Part shown: positions 1-14,815 of the stretch, in pieces | How the letters are laid out: every line of letters begins with the position of its first letter | How positions within the stretch are numbered: position 1 is the first letter of the stretch | Assembly (NCBI GenBank): GCA_023374025.1 | Contig: SIJG01000184.1 | Location: 91,506 to 155,505, forward strand | Source of the DNA: Heterodera schachtii | Lineage: Eukaryota > Nematoda > Chromadorea > Rhabditida > Heteroderidae | Reading direction: 5' to 3' | DNA length: 64,000 bases | Made by a program: the position numbers and the translations under genes | The notes under the pieces: model-generated | Told to the model about the DNA's origin: nothing | Databases searched by the model: none | The model's input: the letters and a program-made list of their open reading frames with translations, nothing else

Positions 1-3000
1 AAATAAAATAAATGAATAATAAATAAATTAGCATTTCATAAATAAGAAAAATAAACATAAGTACATAATAAATATAGTAAAATAAACTTTGTCGGCAATA
101 AATATTTTTAAAGTCTAATAGAGTAAAATATTTAAAACATATGCGAAATGTTCATTGCCATTGTCATGAAGTGTTGAAAGAAGGAATTGGCTTTTTCTAA
201 ATATTTATGTATGTTCTTATTTAACAATACGAATACATTGAATTCTAAATCTTTTAAATTATCATAAGATAATAATTTAAGTGACGATAATAAAATATTA
301 ATAAATAATAAGGGTATTAAATAAAATAAAAATCATGTTAAAATACTTTTATTTAATAATCAGTCAAAAGTTTTAATAATTGCTGTTAAAGATTTTTAAT
401 ATTTATCATTTTTTGCGCACAAAATAGGCGTATTAGAAAATTCATCAAAATGTAAAAATTTTGATAAAATTTTGTTCAAAAACAATATAATTTTTGATTC
501 TTAATGTCATTTGATAGCACTAATTGTTTTCTATTATATTGCAATTGAAGAAAAGTTATGACAAAAAATGTCCAAGAAAACTTGCTTTTTTAAGTTTTTC
601 AGCTCATAACTTTTTTGAAGCTTAATGAATTTTTTGAAATTTTGCAGGATAAAGAATTATTCTTTAATCTCAAATGAAAAATAAAGAAATACATTAAAAT
701 GATTGGACGGGTAAAATGAATATAAACTAATAGACCTAAAAGTGCACATTTAACGATTGATCTAAAACAACCTTTAAAGTTCAAAGTATCAAATGAATAA
801 AAAACTATTTTTAAGTGTTAAAATCATAGAAATGAAAATTTAGGAACAAAGATTAAAATTAACACACATTTGCATAACAAACTTTAAAATCCGAATATTA
901 AAAAACAAATACCAAATTCATTGCTCAACAAAACCGCGAAGAAAACCTTTAACTGAAGGAAGCATTGCGTGTAATATATGGAAAATATTAGAATCAAAAT
1001 TAACCAAACATAATAATAAATAAATTTAGCCTATTAATTTACTTCAAAAAATATTTCTTTCAAAAAGTATCATTTAAACCCTAAATTTCTCTCTGAATCC
1101 AAAAATAAGATTAAAACAAAGACAAAGAGATTAAATAAAGACAAATCTTACAACCCTGCCTAAATCAGGTATAAGAAACAATGAAGAATATACTTCATCT
1201 TTTTAAAAATAAAAAAAGATATAAAACAGAAAAGTAATTTAAAATGATGAATCAAAATAAATTAAGAACCACTTTTTAATATTTGACTCAAAATTATTTA
1301 AACAGTTATTTTACTTAATAAAAAGAATAAAAATTTAAATGGAAAAATATAAAAAAAAGATTACAAGTGTAAAAATAAAAATTATAGCAATGAGTTAATG
1401 ATATTTAATAAATATTATATTGCAATTTAAATATTTATTGATTTTATTGGTTCTAAATAAGCAAAGACTCATATTTTATCTATTTTTTTTGTTTTTATAA
1501 ATTTTATTATTTTAAATTTTTTTTTATAAATTCTTGCTTTGATATAGTGTAATTTTTTAGATGCTTTTGAAAATGCATAAGTAAAAAAATACTATATTTA
1601 AATATCTTTTAATAAAGACCGCAAAAAATAAACAAAAAAAAAGTTTATTTAAATATCTTATTAATAAAAATAATCATTCTTTTTACTTTATCAAACTATT
1701 CATTTATTATTTTTTGATAAATTAATTTATAAATTAATTTCTTCTGAAATTTGCGATTAATATTTTCTTACATTTTATACTTTTTTTTGTTATTATTGGA
1801 TTTGTCCAATTATAATTTTAAAATTTAACTTTCTGCAATTTATTCATTTTCATAAATTTTTTTTCATTAGATTTATTAAATCTTTCAAGATTATTTATTT
1901 TTATTTTTAGTGTTTTAAACTTATGCGCTCTTCGCGACACTCCCGACGGCGATTTTGGTTTTCCGTCATTTAAATTTATAATATATATAAGTTCTTTTTG
2001 AATAGTAATTTTATTTAATATAAATATGTAAATCCGAAAACTTCAGCTCAAAAAAAAATTATTAAAATAATTCAGCAGAGCCCGAAATAGAAGAATCTGC
2101 AATGACGCTCTTTTTTTACGTATTGAACAAGTTTTTAAAATTTTTTAAAAATTTTGTTAAATTTTTTATTATTTACATTTTCTGGCCAATATTATAATAA
2201 TCATGGGCTCATTTATTTATGATTTTTAGTTTTTTAGTTCTATAATAATTAATTGAATCAATAATTCATTTTATATAGTCAATTATATTTTAAACCTAGA
2301 AGAAAATATGAGTTAAAATTCAAGTGTTTCTTTTTACTTGTTTAAGGATTTTTAATATTTAAGTTTTGCATTTATAAATGTCGATTACTTAAAATAAGGC
2401 CTTGCCTTTCTGCCTTTCTTGACATGATCTGGCTTTTTTGTAGAAGGGCGTCACATAGATATCGTCACACTTCGTAATATTTTCCAATTTAATTTTATAA
2501 ATTTCGTGATAAATTCATTGATTTTATTCATTATGGTCCATTGCAACATTATGAAATTTCCAGTGCACATATAACATTTTATTTAATTAATTGTCTTTAA
2601 AATATTTTTATTCTCGTTTGCCACTATGAGAATGCCAACACACAATTAATTTTTGACAAAATTGATTAAAAATTTTTGATATTTATATAGATAAGTAATT
2701 TGTTTTAGAAAAGATTTTGGCAATATTGCGATTTTCAATATTATTTATTTCTTTTTATTATTAAGGAATATTATTATAATCGAATACCAATATTAATTGT
2801 TTAATACTTTTCAATTAAATTAATTATTCTTTCTTTGTTAATAAATCGATAATTTTACACTTATTATTATTTTATTATTACTATTACTGCTTTCTTTTCA
2901 CTTTTAGTTTAAATACAAAAAATTCTTGATATCCAGAACTGTCATGAGTTCGTATTTTGAGAAAAAGGAATTCGTCTTGCGATTTCAAAAATCTATTTGA

Positions 3001-6000
3001 TTGTATTCAGTAGGTTTTTAAAAAATAAATAATAACTTTTCAAAATTTTAAAATTGGATTATAAATATCATTCAATTCATTTAGTTTTTTTTTGCCATTT
3101 CATTTAAATTTCAATTATTATTAAGTAATTTTAAAATTTTGTAATACATTTGGAAGTCGGTCTTAGTTCTATTCTGTCGCGATGATTTGTTCCAATTCAT
3201 GTTATCATTATATTTCAAAATTATTCTAATTCCAAAGCAACTTACATATTGTCTCACTTTGAATTTTAAGAGATTTATTTTTATAATTATAGCTATAAAT
3301 TATTGTAATCTTAAGATTTAAATAATGCTTTCATGAATTAATTTTAATAAAATGATCACTTTAAAATAATTATGTTTTATATATTTAAAAAAAATCAAAT
3401 TTTTGATCGAGATGTTCATTTAAAAAATCTAATTTTTTTAAATATTTGCAAATATACTTGTATTTGACAATATTGTTTCAAAGAGTATAAAACTATATTT
3501 TTCAAGTTATATTTTCAAATTTTAAATACGTATACTCATTTTTTCATTTAAGGTTTATTTTTTTAATTGCTTGGTTTAAATTTTTGTTTTATATTTCTAT
3601 TTTAAGACACTTTTATGATTTTTTGGGGATAAAACCCAATACAAAACAGCTTTCAAAATTTTATTTAATAAATTCAAAATATATTAAATATAAGATCAAT
3701 ATGTACGATATTAAATATAATTTTTCTGCTTTTTAAATTCTTTATAAGCTAAAGGAAGATTAATAGGAACGATTTTTATCGTCACCCACCAAGGAATCCT
3801 CAAATTATTAAGTGATTTAAATAATACAAATATTTTCCTTTAAATAACAAGGTATAATTCAGTCCAAAAATGATCTAAAAGTGGTGCTTTTTGTTTTGTA
3901 ATTTTAATTAGCAATAAATTAAAGCTGTAAAACCAAATTAAATAATAGATTTTTAACTTTTTTTATATAAATCATTGTTTAAACAGAAGTTCGCGGCGGC
4001 GGCCAATCTTTTATTTACAAAAAATGCTTTACATTCTGTGTGAGTAAAAACATTAATTAAGTCTTTAACACCAAAAATATTTGAAATTTATTTAACTATA
4101 CAATATTTAAATTATAAAAAATTATTTTATAAACAGTTAATAGATCTAATTTTAACTCAAGTTTAAAAAATTGTTCGCATTTTCGCATTCACAAAAATAA
4201 TAAGAGAAAAGATCCCCAAGTATCGCCATTTAACCAGGAAAATGGCATTTCATCAATAAAATATTATTATTCATCGTATTTATTTTAGAACTCTTTATTA
4301 CAATATTCTGAAAAAAAAGAATTGGCCTAAAAATTCATATTTTTCTGCTCAGCCTTCAAATGCTTTGAAAGTGCGTAATTCGATAAATTGCAATCAAATT
4401 AGCGATATTAAAAAATATTCATGACCTAATTTCTATCTGCATACCAAAAATAGAAAATATTCATATTTTATGAAATAGACAACTTTGATATAAGTATTAA
4501 AAATATAAAGTTCATTTTAAAAATTTAACAACAAAAGAAAACAAATATACTTAACATTAAGCGAGGAAATTATTTAACCTGGCAGGCATGTGATTTTAAT
4601 GGATTCACATTAATTTAATTTAATCTTACAAGTGGCATTTATAATAAATAAATTTTTGATTTTAAAACCTGTTGGGTAATATAAAATTAATCTTATAAAT
4701 TTTAAATTTAAAAAACTAATTTTAGTACAATTTAAAATTCTGTAAAATGTTCATCCATTATCCTATTGAATTTATCACTTACTTATATAAATCATTAAAA
4801 TTTCTATGATACTATTTTCATTGAATAACCCTCATTCTAAATCAGTATAAAATGGTCATTATTTAAAAAACCATTAAACTGGGCGTAATTTAAAAACCAT
4901 CATTAATGTTAATTTAATAAAAGATAAATTAATCGATATAATATTTTTATAGCTGAAATATGAATTAATTTATTTCAATAAAATTTTATTTTTTTTATCA
5001 TTGATAGGAAAGGCTGTGGACCAAAATAGGAGTTTGCTTTTACGGAAAAATTGACTATTAAATAGCAAAATGACTAAATAAATAAAATAGAATAAAATTG
5101 ATACAGGAAATTAAAATATTAAAATACAACCTAAATTTGTCCATCGATAAAATCATATTTTGAAAACTCGCACGACCATTATGTCAAACTAAGAGAGGCA
5201 ACCAAAACAAGGAGATTTGTCTGCGGTATTAATTCCAAAGAAATATGAAAAATTCATATTAATTGTTTTAAAATAATGAATTCATGAAACCCTTCATTAT
5301 ATTTATAAGAAATTTTTTTGTTCTTATGACCATATACTGTCAATATAAATAATGGTTAAGAAAAATAAATGAAAATATGTAATATATTTAATAATTTCTA
5401 AATTCGAATCGCTTAAATTCATCATATCATAAGAAATTTGCAAGATTAAATCGCCCAAAACAAACATATAAATAAATTACTTAAGTTCATAAAAGGAGTG
5501 AAAAATCCAATTAAAATCTTAAATATTTTCCATTATACGAAAGATAGAATTTTAGCTATTTTATAAATGTTGAGATTCTGTGCATGCTAGATTTATGTTA
5601 ATCATATTAAATAAAAAAATCATTAGGAAATCTGAAACAAATATATAAGAATTAAAAAAGGGAATATTTAAACGCCCAAAACTGATGTTTCTTTTTTAAT
5701 TGATTGATGTTGTATTCAGAATTCGATTATTTTCCCAAATTTATAAGTGTGTGAATAAATTTAATTTAAATCATTTATTGGTTTTAATATTTTGAAATTT
5801 TATATTTATTATAATTTACCCAAGCCGGCCACTAAGTATTTAGACCCAAACCTTTTTTTAAAATTGCTTTATGTTTTATTTATAAATATAATTCTTTCAT
5901 TTTCCAAGCATTAATTGCTTTTAAATGGTGGTTGAATTTATTATAAGTTTAATTTTTAGCTATAATTTTAAAATATTATATTCAAATAAATTTATAATAC

Positions 6001-9000
6001 TTTTAAATTTTTCGCATTTTTCATGTAATTAGCTCCAATCTTTTTTAATCAAAAATATCAATATTTCCATTTTTTTACGCCGTTGACTGCTGTTAACCCG
6101 GGCATCTGCCGAAAATTGATGAATGTCCGGCCGGAAAAGTACCGATTATTTTTTCATAAGTTGTAATTTTCACAATTTCAAGTCATTTGTAGGTTTACAG
6201 ATCTTCTTGAAGGACTGATCTGGCCGAGTTGATTTAAAAGACATTTTAAGAATTGTTTTATTTTTAATAGCATTTAGAATTAGTTTTTTATGTTTGGGTT
6301 CAGACTTTCCGTCTTTTTTCTAATACTTTAAACAGCTGATGGATGCTCTTCTAAAAAGAATTTAACTATCAATGGAGAAAAAAATTATTTCATATGCAGA
6401 AAAGACATAATCCAATAATGTAAATTTTTTACAACATCTTTTAAAGTTGTGATAATTCACATAAAATCTTTGTAAAAATACCGTAATAAACTAAAAAAAT
6501 TATCATTTCACCAAAAAAATAAAATTAAACAATGTGTGATAAAAATAAAATTTATATTTTGTTTATTTTATATGCTTTGAATTATGATGAAGGACACTCA
6601 TAAAACAGATTTAAATGATTTTTATGTTCACTGAAGAAACAAATCTCAAAAAATAATATTAATAATTAATTAGACAAAAACCAATTTTTGTACTATTAAA
6701 AGTTGAAAAATTAAATAAAAATTGCCAAATAAAGATACTAAAGTTTAAATGAATTTTACATTCAATAAACTCAATATTAAAGAAAAATTAAATTAAAATC
6801 AAATTATCTTTTCATGAACTACTTTAAATAGGAAGAAAAATGAATTTAGAAAATCGTTTAAAAGAGCCTTTCAATACTCCACCAAATCGCAATGTCAATT
6901 GAGATTGCTCAAGAATTAAAAGAATTAAATAGTAATTATCTACATTGAATTTAACCGATATATTATAAATAAATATAAGTTAATTTTGCATAGTTAAAAA
7001 CAGATACACACGCCCTTTCTTTAATTTATTAGAGTAGATCTTCAGTATTATAAAATAAAAAAAAAACACAATATAATTTACAAAAAAATATAACATTTGG
7101 TTTCTATGTTTGGTGATTATTTAGGAATTGAGTTACTTGAGAAAAATAAAATTAAAAGAATTAAAGCCAATTATGAAATAAAATTTTATTTATAAAAAAA
7201 GTAAGTGAAAGAAATGAATTAAAACAATTTTTCATTTTATGTTATAAATTATATAATTACCATAATATACACTTTAAGTCCGGTAAATACTTTGGATAAA
7301 TTACCAATTCTCCTAATCCGCATGAGGCCATGATTGATTTAATATGAAAAAATAATCATTATTATTAAAGTTACTTAAATGATTTGATTTCGTTAAAATA
7401 GAAGTAAATATTAAAAATTAACAATTACTAATATTTATTATGTTTTTGTTTATTTAGGAAAGTCATTAATTTGAAACTAATTATTCAATTATCAAAACCC
7501 CATTTGCTGAAATTCTCAGATTTCCTTTTTAAATTAAAATGTTTAAATTGTTATTAATTTTTGAAAAAATTTCGCACTTCACCATTCGCTTTTTCGCACT
7601 TTTTGGCTTTTCGCATTTCGCTTTCTTTTTCATTTTGCATTTTTCAGTTTCGCAAAATATGTATTATAAAGCTTATTTAAAAATTCTATATGGTGCAATG
7701 ATTATTTAATTAACTTCCTATCATCTAATACTTTTAGATGAAATTTCTTATTAATGATTTTCATTTTGTTCGAGTTCGTTTTTTTCAAAATAATAAATAG
7801 ATTACGAATTAAAAGGCTTCTAATTCAACTGATAATTCATTTGACTTTCTTTAATTCTAATTAAAATTTAATTTTGTTTATATTTTTTAGAATCATAAAA
7901 ATTCATATGCGACAGATTCACAGGTAAAATTCTTTTACTTGGTAGCACTCCATTATGAATTTGCTTCAATTCTCCACGCATATTTATGTTAACTTTGCGA
8001 AGTATATTCCAGAAGCAACAGGATATGTTAATTAATATTTTTGAAACCAAAATAAATGATTTATTTGATCTGCTAATTTTAATGTTATTGGGATTTTTGA
8101 TTTATTAAGAAAATTATCTTTGATTAAATTTCGAGTTATAAAACGCTATAATTGGTTTAGTTAATCTAGTTGATAGGAGAACTTCGAGAAAATATTATTA
8201 TTTTATTTTATTTAAAGATTTAAATAATTTATTTCAAATATTTATTTTATTTTAACGTTTATGAATTAAATTATTATTTTTAAATTTCTCGATTTCTTAA
8301 ATAAACTTGGCTTTTATTTTTTAGTTAATTCAAAGTATGTTAGCTCTCAAATATTTTTGATTTTTTCGATTAGAATTTATCCGTATATTTCAATTTGAAT
8401 TTTATTTGTAATTTTTAATGAAATCTTTTGTTTTCATTATTTTTCTTTTGAATTTATTTTATTTTTGTAATAATTTATTTCTTAACTACGTCAACACGTG
8501 TTAATTGTTGAATTTAATACTTTACGAAATAAGTATTGCTATTCCCTCATATGTTCCAATGTTCTGTAGTTTGTTATTTTCTGTTTCATAAATTTTTTGG
8601 AAATTATTCAATGAGTTTTTGTTTTTTGAAAATATGCTTATTAAGTATTTAAAGTTATTAGACCCAAATATTAGTTATAACTGAAATTTTACATTTTGTT
8701 TTTTATACTGTTTTAAATTAAAATAAATTTTTGGTTTCATAAATTGGTTAAAATGGAAAAAAATTGGTCACGCGCTTTTAATGTAAAGGTTTTCCTCTTA
8801 TTTCATAACATGGCTGGTTCAACGACAAAGTCTTCGTTTTATTCAAAACTTTCTTAAAACAATTATTATGAATAATCAAACAAAAAAACATTTTTTATTC
8901 TATCTTATAACAATAAATAATATATTGTGTTAATTTATTTTTTTTTTCTTTCAAACATTAAAAAAAATATAAATGTATATTTAAAACTTTTAATAAAAAA

Positions 9001-12000
9001 ATAGAAAAGTTGTTAGAAAAATAATTTTATGAAAAATTTACAAGAGTAAAAATAATTACAAAAGATTTATTCATAAAAAAGAGATGAATGAATAATTATA
9101 AAATAAATGTTTCTACAGCAATTTGTTAAAAAAGAATAAGAAGAATAAATATTTACATATTTTTGTTTGAACACTAAATTATAAGATTTTTTATTCGTAT
9201 TAGATTACATAAACTAATTTTTATAAATATTTTTTGAAATATTTTAACAGATAAGAATCTATTAAAAATTTAAAGCAGTAATACCGAGAACGAAGTTTAA
9301 TTTTCTCATATAAAAATAAAATTTTAGTTAAAAAAGATAACAGAATGCAATGGTATATTCTTTTAACCTTTTAAAGTTAATTATTTTCATATTTGTAATA
9401 TGAACATTTTTTTGTTTAATTTAAAGAATTGTAATTAAATTTTGAATAAGTACATAAAAAAAAATCTCGCATGTGTAACTACAAAAAATGATAAGATTTT
9501 GTTTATTATTTAGTTGGTAAAAAAACATAATTAAATATTGAAAATAAGTATTTTGAATCGATTTACATCACAAGATTATTAAAAATAATTTATCTTTTTT
9601 TAAATTCCTAGAAATAAATTAATACACAGAATTATTTAAAAATCAAATATTTTATTTATTTATACAAGTAAATTTGCAACATGTCCATGAATTTTGAAAT
9701 TCGGAATCCGTTGGACGAGTCCTTAGATTTCCAATAAAACAATTTACAAAAAATAAAATAAAATTTCATATAAATTTTGAGAAGGTTCATAATTAATAAA
9801 ATTAATAATTCAAACAAAATTTACATCAAAATTTATTTCAAAATTTGAATTATTAAATATTACATTTAGGCATAAAATTACTAATACAATATTTATCTAT
9901 TAAGTAAATCAAAAAAACAAATTATCTCTGTATTTATAATTAAGCAAAAGTTCATAAAAAATATTTAAAAAAATAAACAAAATATACGTATATAAATTAA
10001 TAAAATAATAATAATACAACATCCTTTACTCAATAAATATTTATACTATTAGATGAGTTGGAATTCTTATTATTATCAAAAAGAATAAATCAATTATAAT
10101 TTCAGTTTAATATCAAAAAAATTTATCAATTTAAAGTAATTTCGAACAACAAAAGTAAAGAATTTAAAATCCTTTTAACGAAAATTGCAACATTTAAATA
10201 AGCAAGTTTATTTTCATAAGTCAAAAAAGATTTTTGCAACGAATAATTTAAAAAAAATTACGGAATAATATTGATATAACATAATGGAATTATTAATATA
10301 CAAAAAAATTACTTTTAATTGTATGATCTAAAATAAAGAATTTTAAAAGGAAACACCTTTTTAAATAAAATATTTGGAAGCTTAAAATTTATTAAAAAAC
10401 GAATACAATTAAACATATATAAACGCTCTATAAATGGTGTATCTTGTAAAAAAATATTCGAATTTATGAAATTTGCACATTTAAAAAAACTTATGTAAAA
10501 AAATTTATATACATACAATATCTGTATAATATCAATGCAAAAATATTTTTGGACTACTAAATGAAATTAATTCTTTTTTATGTTTGCTAAACAGTAAATA
10601 AATTTTTTAAATTCATTGTTAAGAGTTAATAGCTATGTATCAAAAAATAATTAATGAGCAAAAAACCCAGATAAAGAAATTGCCTTAAATAATTTTTAAT
10701 GTTTAGAATAATTTATTAAAATTAAATGCTTGTCAAACTGGATAATGTTAATAAATTGTCATCTCATGAAGTTGTAATATTAACGCTTAGAATAAGAATA
10801 GGCAATCGCAATAATCGTCCAAAAAATTTTTTCTTTTAAAAAAAGTTATTAAATTTCATAATTATAAAAAAATTCAATTATTAATTGATGGATTCTAAAT
10901 AGAAGAATTTTATTAATAGCAATTTAAATAACGGAAGAAGATATCATATCAGAGCTGATCATGAGAGTAAAATTAATAATTTTGACTCTAAGCATAAAAA
11001 ATAAACGAGAAATAAAACATAGGTTAAAAATAATATTTAAACGAAGCAATAAATTAAAGAAAGCCCGAGCAGTGGACATGAATAATTGAATAGTTAAATA
11101 TAAATATTTAAACGAAATAAAATGTAAATTAATAAAATACATAAACATTGAATCACGAATTTTCTGTAGAAAAATTCGATAAATTATTTGTAAATAAATA
11201 AACCAAATTTAAATATTCAAAGCAAGAATCTAAACCATTTATATTTATTTTAAGAAAAAAATGATTTTCATTAAATAAATAATGCAAGACATAAAAATTC
11301 ACACTATCTCTCTACATAAAATTATAAACCGTTCAAATAAATTTTAAAAACTATCGCAATTTTAAAATTTTACGTTGATATTTGCGTTGATGGCATAATA
11401 TTATGTTGATTTAATTAAATATTAACATCAATGTTGATATTTATTAAAACAATGTTCGCTAAGAGAAAAATGTTGATTTGCCTTTCTCTAATCACGCTTA
11501 TTTTGAACATTATCAGAGTATAAATGATTAAAAAATTAACGCAAATGAAAATTTTATACTGCTATAATTTAAATGATTTTGCCAAGAAAGTAATCTGTTT
11601 AAATTTTTTACATAATATTTTAAACAATTCAAAAAATCTAATGATATAAAATTTAAAAAAGAAATAAAAATAAAAATTTCATATAAATGTGCTTAAATTA
11701 AATTTAATCTTTTTAAAAATTTAAACAAAAAAATTTCTTTTTATTTTATTATGTGGAAAAGCTCCAATTGGAAACTGAAACTTTAAGAGCAAAAATCTGT
11801 TGAGAAATACAACAATAACCGACTTAAAATAATGAGCCATTTAAAATAAATACAAAATATTAAAAAAATAAACACGAAAGTAAATAATTAAGAACTACTC
11901 TATTTGATAATCGTAATCATATTGTCGCTACAAGTATAATAAATGTAGATATTAAATTATACATAAGTATGAAGCAATTATATCTGGAATAATTCTAATA

Positions 12001-13500
12001 AACATTTAAATCAATTCACAAACCTTAATAAATCAAGTGACAAGAATAGGTAATGTTATAATGATAAAATTAATATTTTAATAAAAAGATAAAGAAATAT
12101 ATTAAAAAATATTATGTTTATTACAGTATATTAAAAAGAAAAAAGTAATCGTTTTGAAAGTTTTTTTTAAATTTTATCTTAAATAATTTTAAATTTAATT
12201 CTTATTGTTAGATATCACATCTATTTAATTCAACTAATGCACATATAAACAATGATAGCGAATTTGCTGCGCAGACTTCCAAATTACCCCCCCCCCCCAG
12301 ATAAAAATAAATAAACTTAAGAAAGCTAAGATATAAATAAAAATTTATATTTGATAAAAAAATTTGAAAAATAAATTACTTTGTCAACTGATAACGAAAA
12401 ATTTTCTGCATTAATTCAAATATACTAAAGTTATTGAAAAATATGATAAATAAGATTCATTTTAAATCTCTGTAATAAAATAAATCATAGTTCTTGAAAT
12501 TAAATAAAAAATTATGGAGAAATCATTTATAATTATCGTATTTTTAACATTAAATATTTATTTATTTTATATCAATAAAGTTACAATAATTAAATTATTA
12601 GTTATTTTTAATAAATAATTGAATTATTATCGGATTATAATTTTATAATAAAATATAAAAGGGCTTAAAAATTCAAAAAAATTACAATAAAAAGTGAAAA
12701 TACACTTTTTTGAAAAATATTGCTTTAAAAAAGACTGTAATCATATATTCGCCTTAAATACAAATACGTATTAAAGAATCAGCATGATAAGAACTTTTCA
12801 ATATTAAGCAAAAACAAACAATTATATGTCAAAAGTATATTATTATATGAATAGCAAAAATTATAAATAATTGAAATAAGACCATTGCTAATAAAGTTTT
12901 TAGAAATTCAAATTTAAAAATGGCTCTAGTTAAATTTAAATTCATCATATCATTGAAAAAAAATGAAAAATAACAATTAAAAAAATCATAAAAATATTCT
13001 TATTAAAAATCTTATGAAAAAACTAAAGTGAAACTCATAAAATAGCTTTTATTAATGTTATGGATTTATTTATTTATTAAGCTTAAAATTGTTTACAAAA
13101 TAAGAACATTATTGAATGGCTATGGATGCGGTGATACGATTGGTGACCTCTGTTCAATATATTATATTAATCTATTATTTAAGTTTCTCTACATTAAATA
13201 ATTAATTAAAATATTAAAAGGATATGTTATTATAAAAAAAAAATTAAAAATTTTAAAATAAATTAATATATTAGCAAAAAAGGCTTTGAAACCATTTAAC
13301 TGCATACTCACATTTTTATGTTTTTCTTTGAAATGGAAAAGGCGTGACGAGAACTTATTGCATGTGATTTCATTAAAACGACAATTTAAAAATAACATTT
13401 ATTTAACAAAGATAAATAAATAACGGGTTAAGCGAAAACATAATTTCATACATTTCAAGGATTTTCCGTCTTCTAAAAATGTATATATTAAATCATGTTA
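1..13500. other. AT-rich DNA, no supported gene
   Basis: This stretch is almost entirely A/T with stops in every frame at close spacing. The longest open frames are under 75 codons and translate to low-complexity F/I/L/N/K strings, as expected by chance at this composition. Small items visible are short TTTTCGCA-type repeats around 7568-7660, a run of 14 C around 12287-12300, and brief GC patches near 1925-1970 and 6078-6150 that match nothing I recognise. No RNA gene, promoter or TIR element could be supported here. Confidence 0.6.
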
Positions 13501-14098
13501 CTTTTGCGCCGCACATTTGCGCCGCACAGCAAAAACGGACATTTGCGCCGCTCAGCAAAACTGACACTTGCGCCGTAAAATTTGAACCGCGGACATTTGC
13601 GCCGCAGACAATTGCGCCGGGACACTTGCGCCTCGGCACTTGCGCCGCCCAGTAAAATTGACACTTGAGCCGATCAGTTAAGATTTTATTTTTAAATATT
13701 CTTACAATTTAAAATTATTCAAAATACTGTGCAACGACAAAAAAACTAACTAAATTAAAAGAATTGCAAAAAACTAATCTAAGAATAGACATTTTGCTTT
13801 TTTTTTTGATGGAAAAATAAATGCTTCTGGCCTTTAATGTTTTGAGTGATAAGCCGCATTTATTGCACATCAGTATTGTCTACTAAAATGCTCGGAAAGT
13901 ACAAAAAAAAATTTTTCGGGAAAAATCGACATTTGATTTTTAGTGGGGTTGAATAATACAAGACCCTCTCCAATTAAAGGCCCTATAGAAGGCCTGGGAA
14001 TTCAAATAGTGAATTTACATTAGATGCGGCGCAAGTGTCGATTTAACTGAGCGGCGCAAGTGTCCCGGCGCAATTGTCTGCGGCACAAAAGTCGGTAC
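13501..14098. mobile_element. Fold-back DNA element with GCGCC sub-repeat ends
   Basis: The left end (13501-13690) holds about ten units of the form GGACATTTGCGCCGC, with ATTTGCGCC and ACTTGCGCC variants. The right end (14025-14098) holds the same units in inverted orientation. A core of the left end around 13604-13633 is repeated almost exactly, inverted, at the right end, so the two ends form imperfect composite terminal inverted repeats around about 330 bp of AT-rich interior. The outermost bases pair as CTTTTGCGCCGC against GCGGCACAAAAG. No convincing target duplication is visible. Inside, on the minus strand near 13800-13880, a short frame encodes a C-x2-C containing peptide, but it is bounded by stops and may be chance. 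GC content contrasts sharply with the surroundings. The architecture is that of a non-autonomous fold-back or Mutator-like element; the superfamily cannot be fixed from this copy. Confidence 0.6.
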
Positions 14099-14105
14099 AC
14101 CATAT

Positions 14106-14815
14106 TATTTAACAATTTAAAAAATATAAACTACTTATTTTTTATAAATCAAGGAAAAATACACTTTTGCTGGCAGTTTGGGCCTTAACATAAATTAAGC
14201 TGCTTTTTTGTAAATATTTAAGACTTCTAACTTTTAAACTAGTAGCATTTTTTCGTCTGATTAATAATCATAAATATTAATTTATGTCGAGTATATGGTA
14301 AAAAATTGTCATGAACAAACGTGAAAATAATTACAAATAAATAGCTATTTGGCGAAATATAATATTAAAACCAACAAATTTAATGAATTGGAAAATATGA
14401 TATAAAATAAACCTACGAATTCTAAATCAAATGCTGTCATAAAGAAAAAAGGATTAAAAACACAAAAAAGGCAATATAATCAAGCAAAAATGATTTTAAT
14501 GTAAAATTTTAATAACTAAAAAAACAACAATGAATTTTATTTTTATGACAATGATAAAGACATAGGTGTGAACATTTGGAAATGGAAGAAAGTTATATTG
14601 TTATTTACATTAAAAAAAACAAATTAAGTAAAAAATTTATCCGAATAAAAATGCTTAAATTAAATTTGGAAAAATAGAGAGATATAAACCAAACCATCAA
14701 ATAAAGTTTTAATTTAATGCTAAAATTAATATATTATATAAATCTTATGACAGACTTTAATTAATTAAACACCAATATGAATGGCACTTTGGCTTCATCA
14801 CTTAATCCATACGGT
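14106..14815 (+). repeat. Copy A of a 710-bp dispersed inverted repeat
   Basis: This segment is closely matched, in reverse complement, by 56648-57361. Shared landmarks include GGCAGTTTGGGCC near 14173, the CTAGTAGCATTTTTTCG segment near 14238, a stretch ending ATAGCTATTTGGCG near 14350 and the terminal CCATACGGTG at 14806-14815. It starts within a few bases of the right end of the GCGCC fold-back element. No long open frame lies inside. It may be a non-autonomous transposon or a fragment of a larger repeat; no terminal inverted repeats are obvious. Confidence 0.75.

Noticed and set aside
5135..5248. Short plus-strand frame with protein-like content (FENSHDHYVKLREATKTRRF)
   Set aside because: Only 37 codons, no upstream splice acceptor before the bounding stop, no start codon and no recognised family; chance cannot be excluded.
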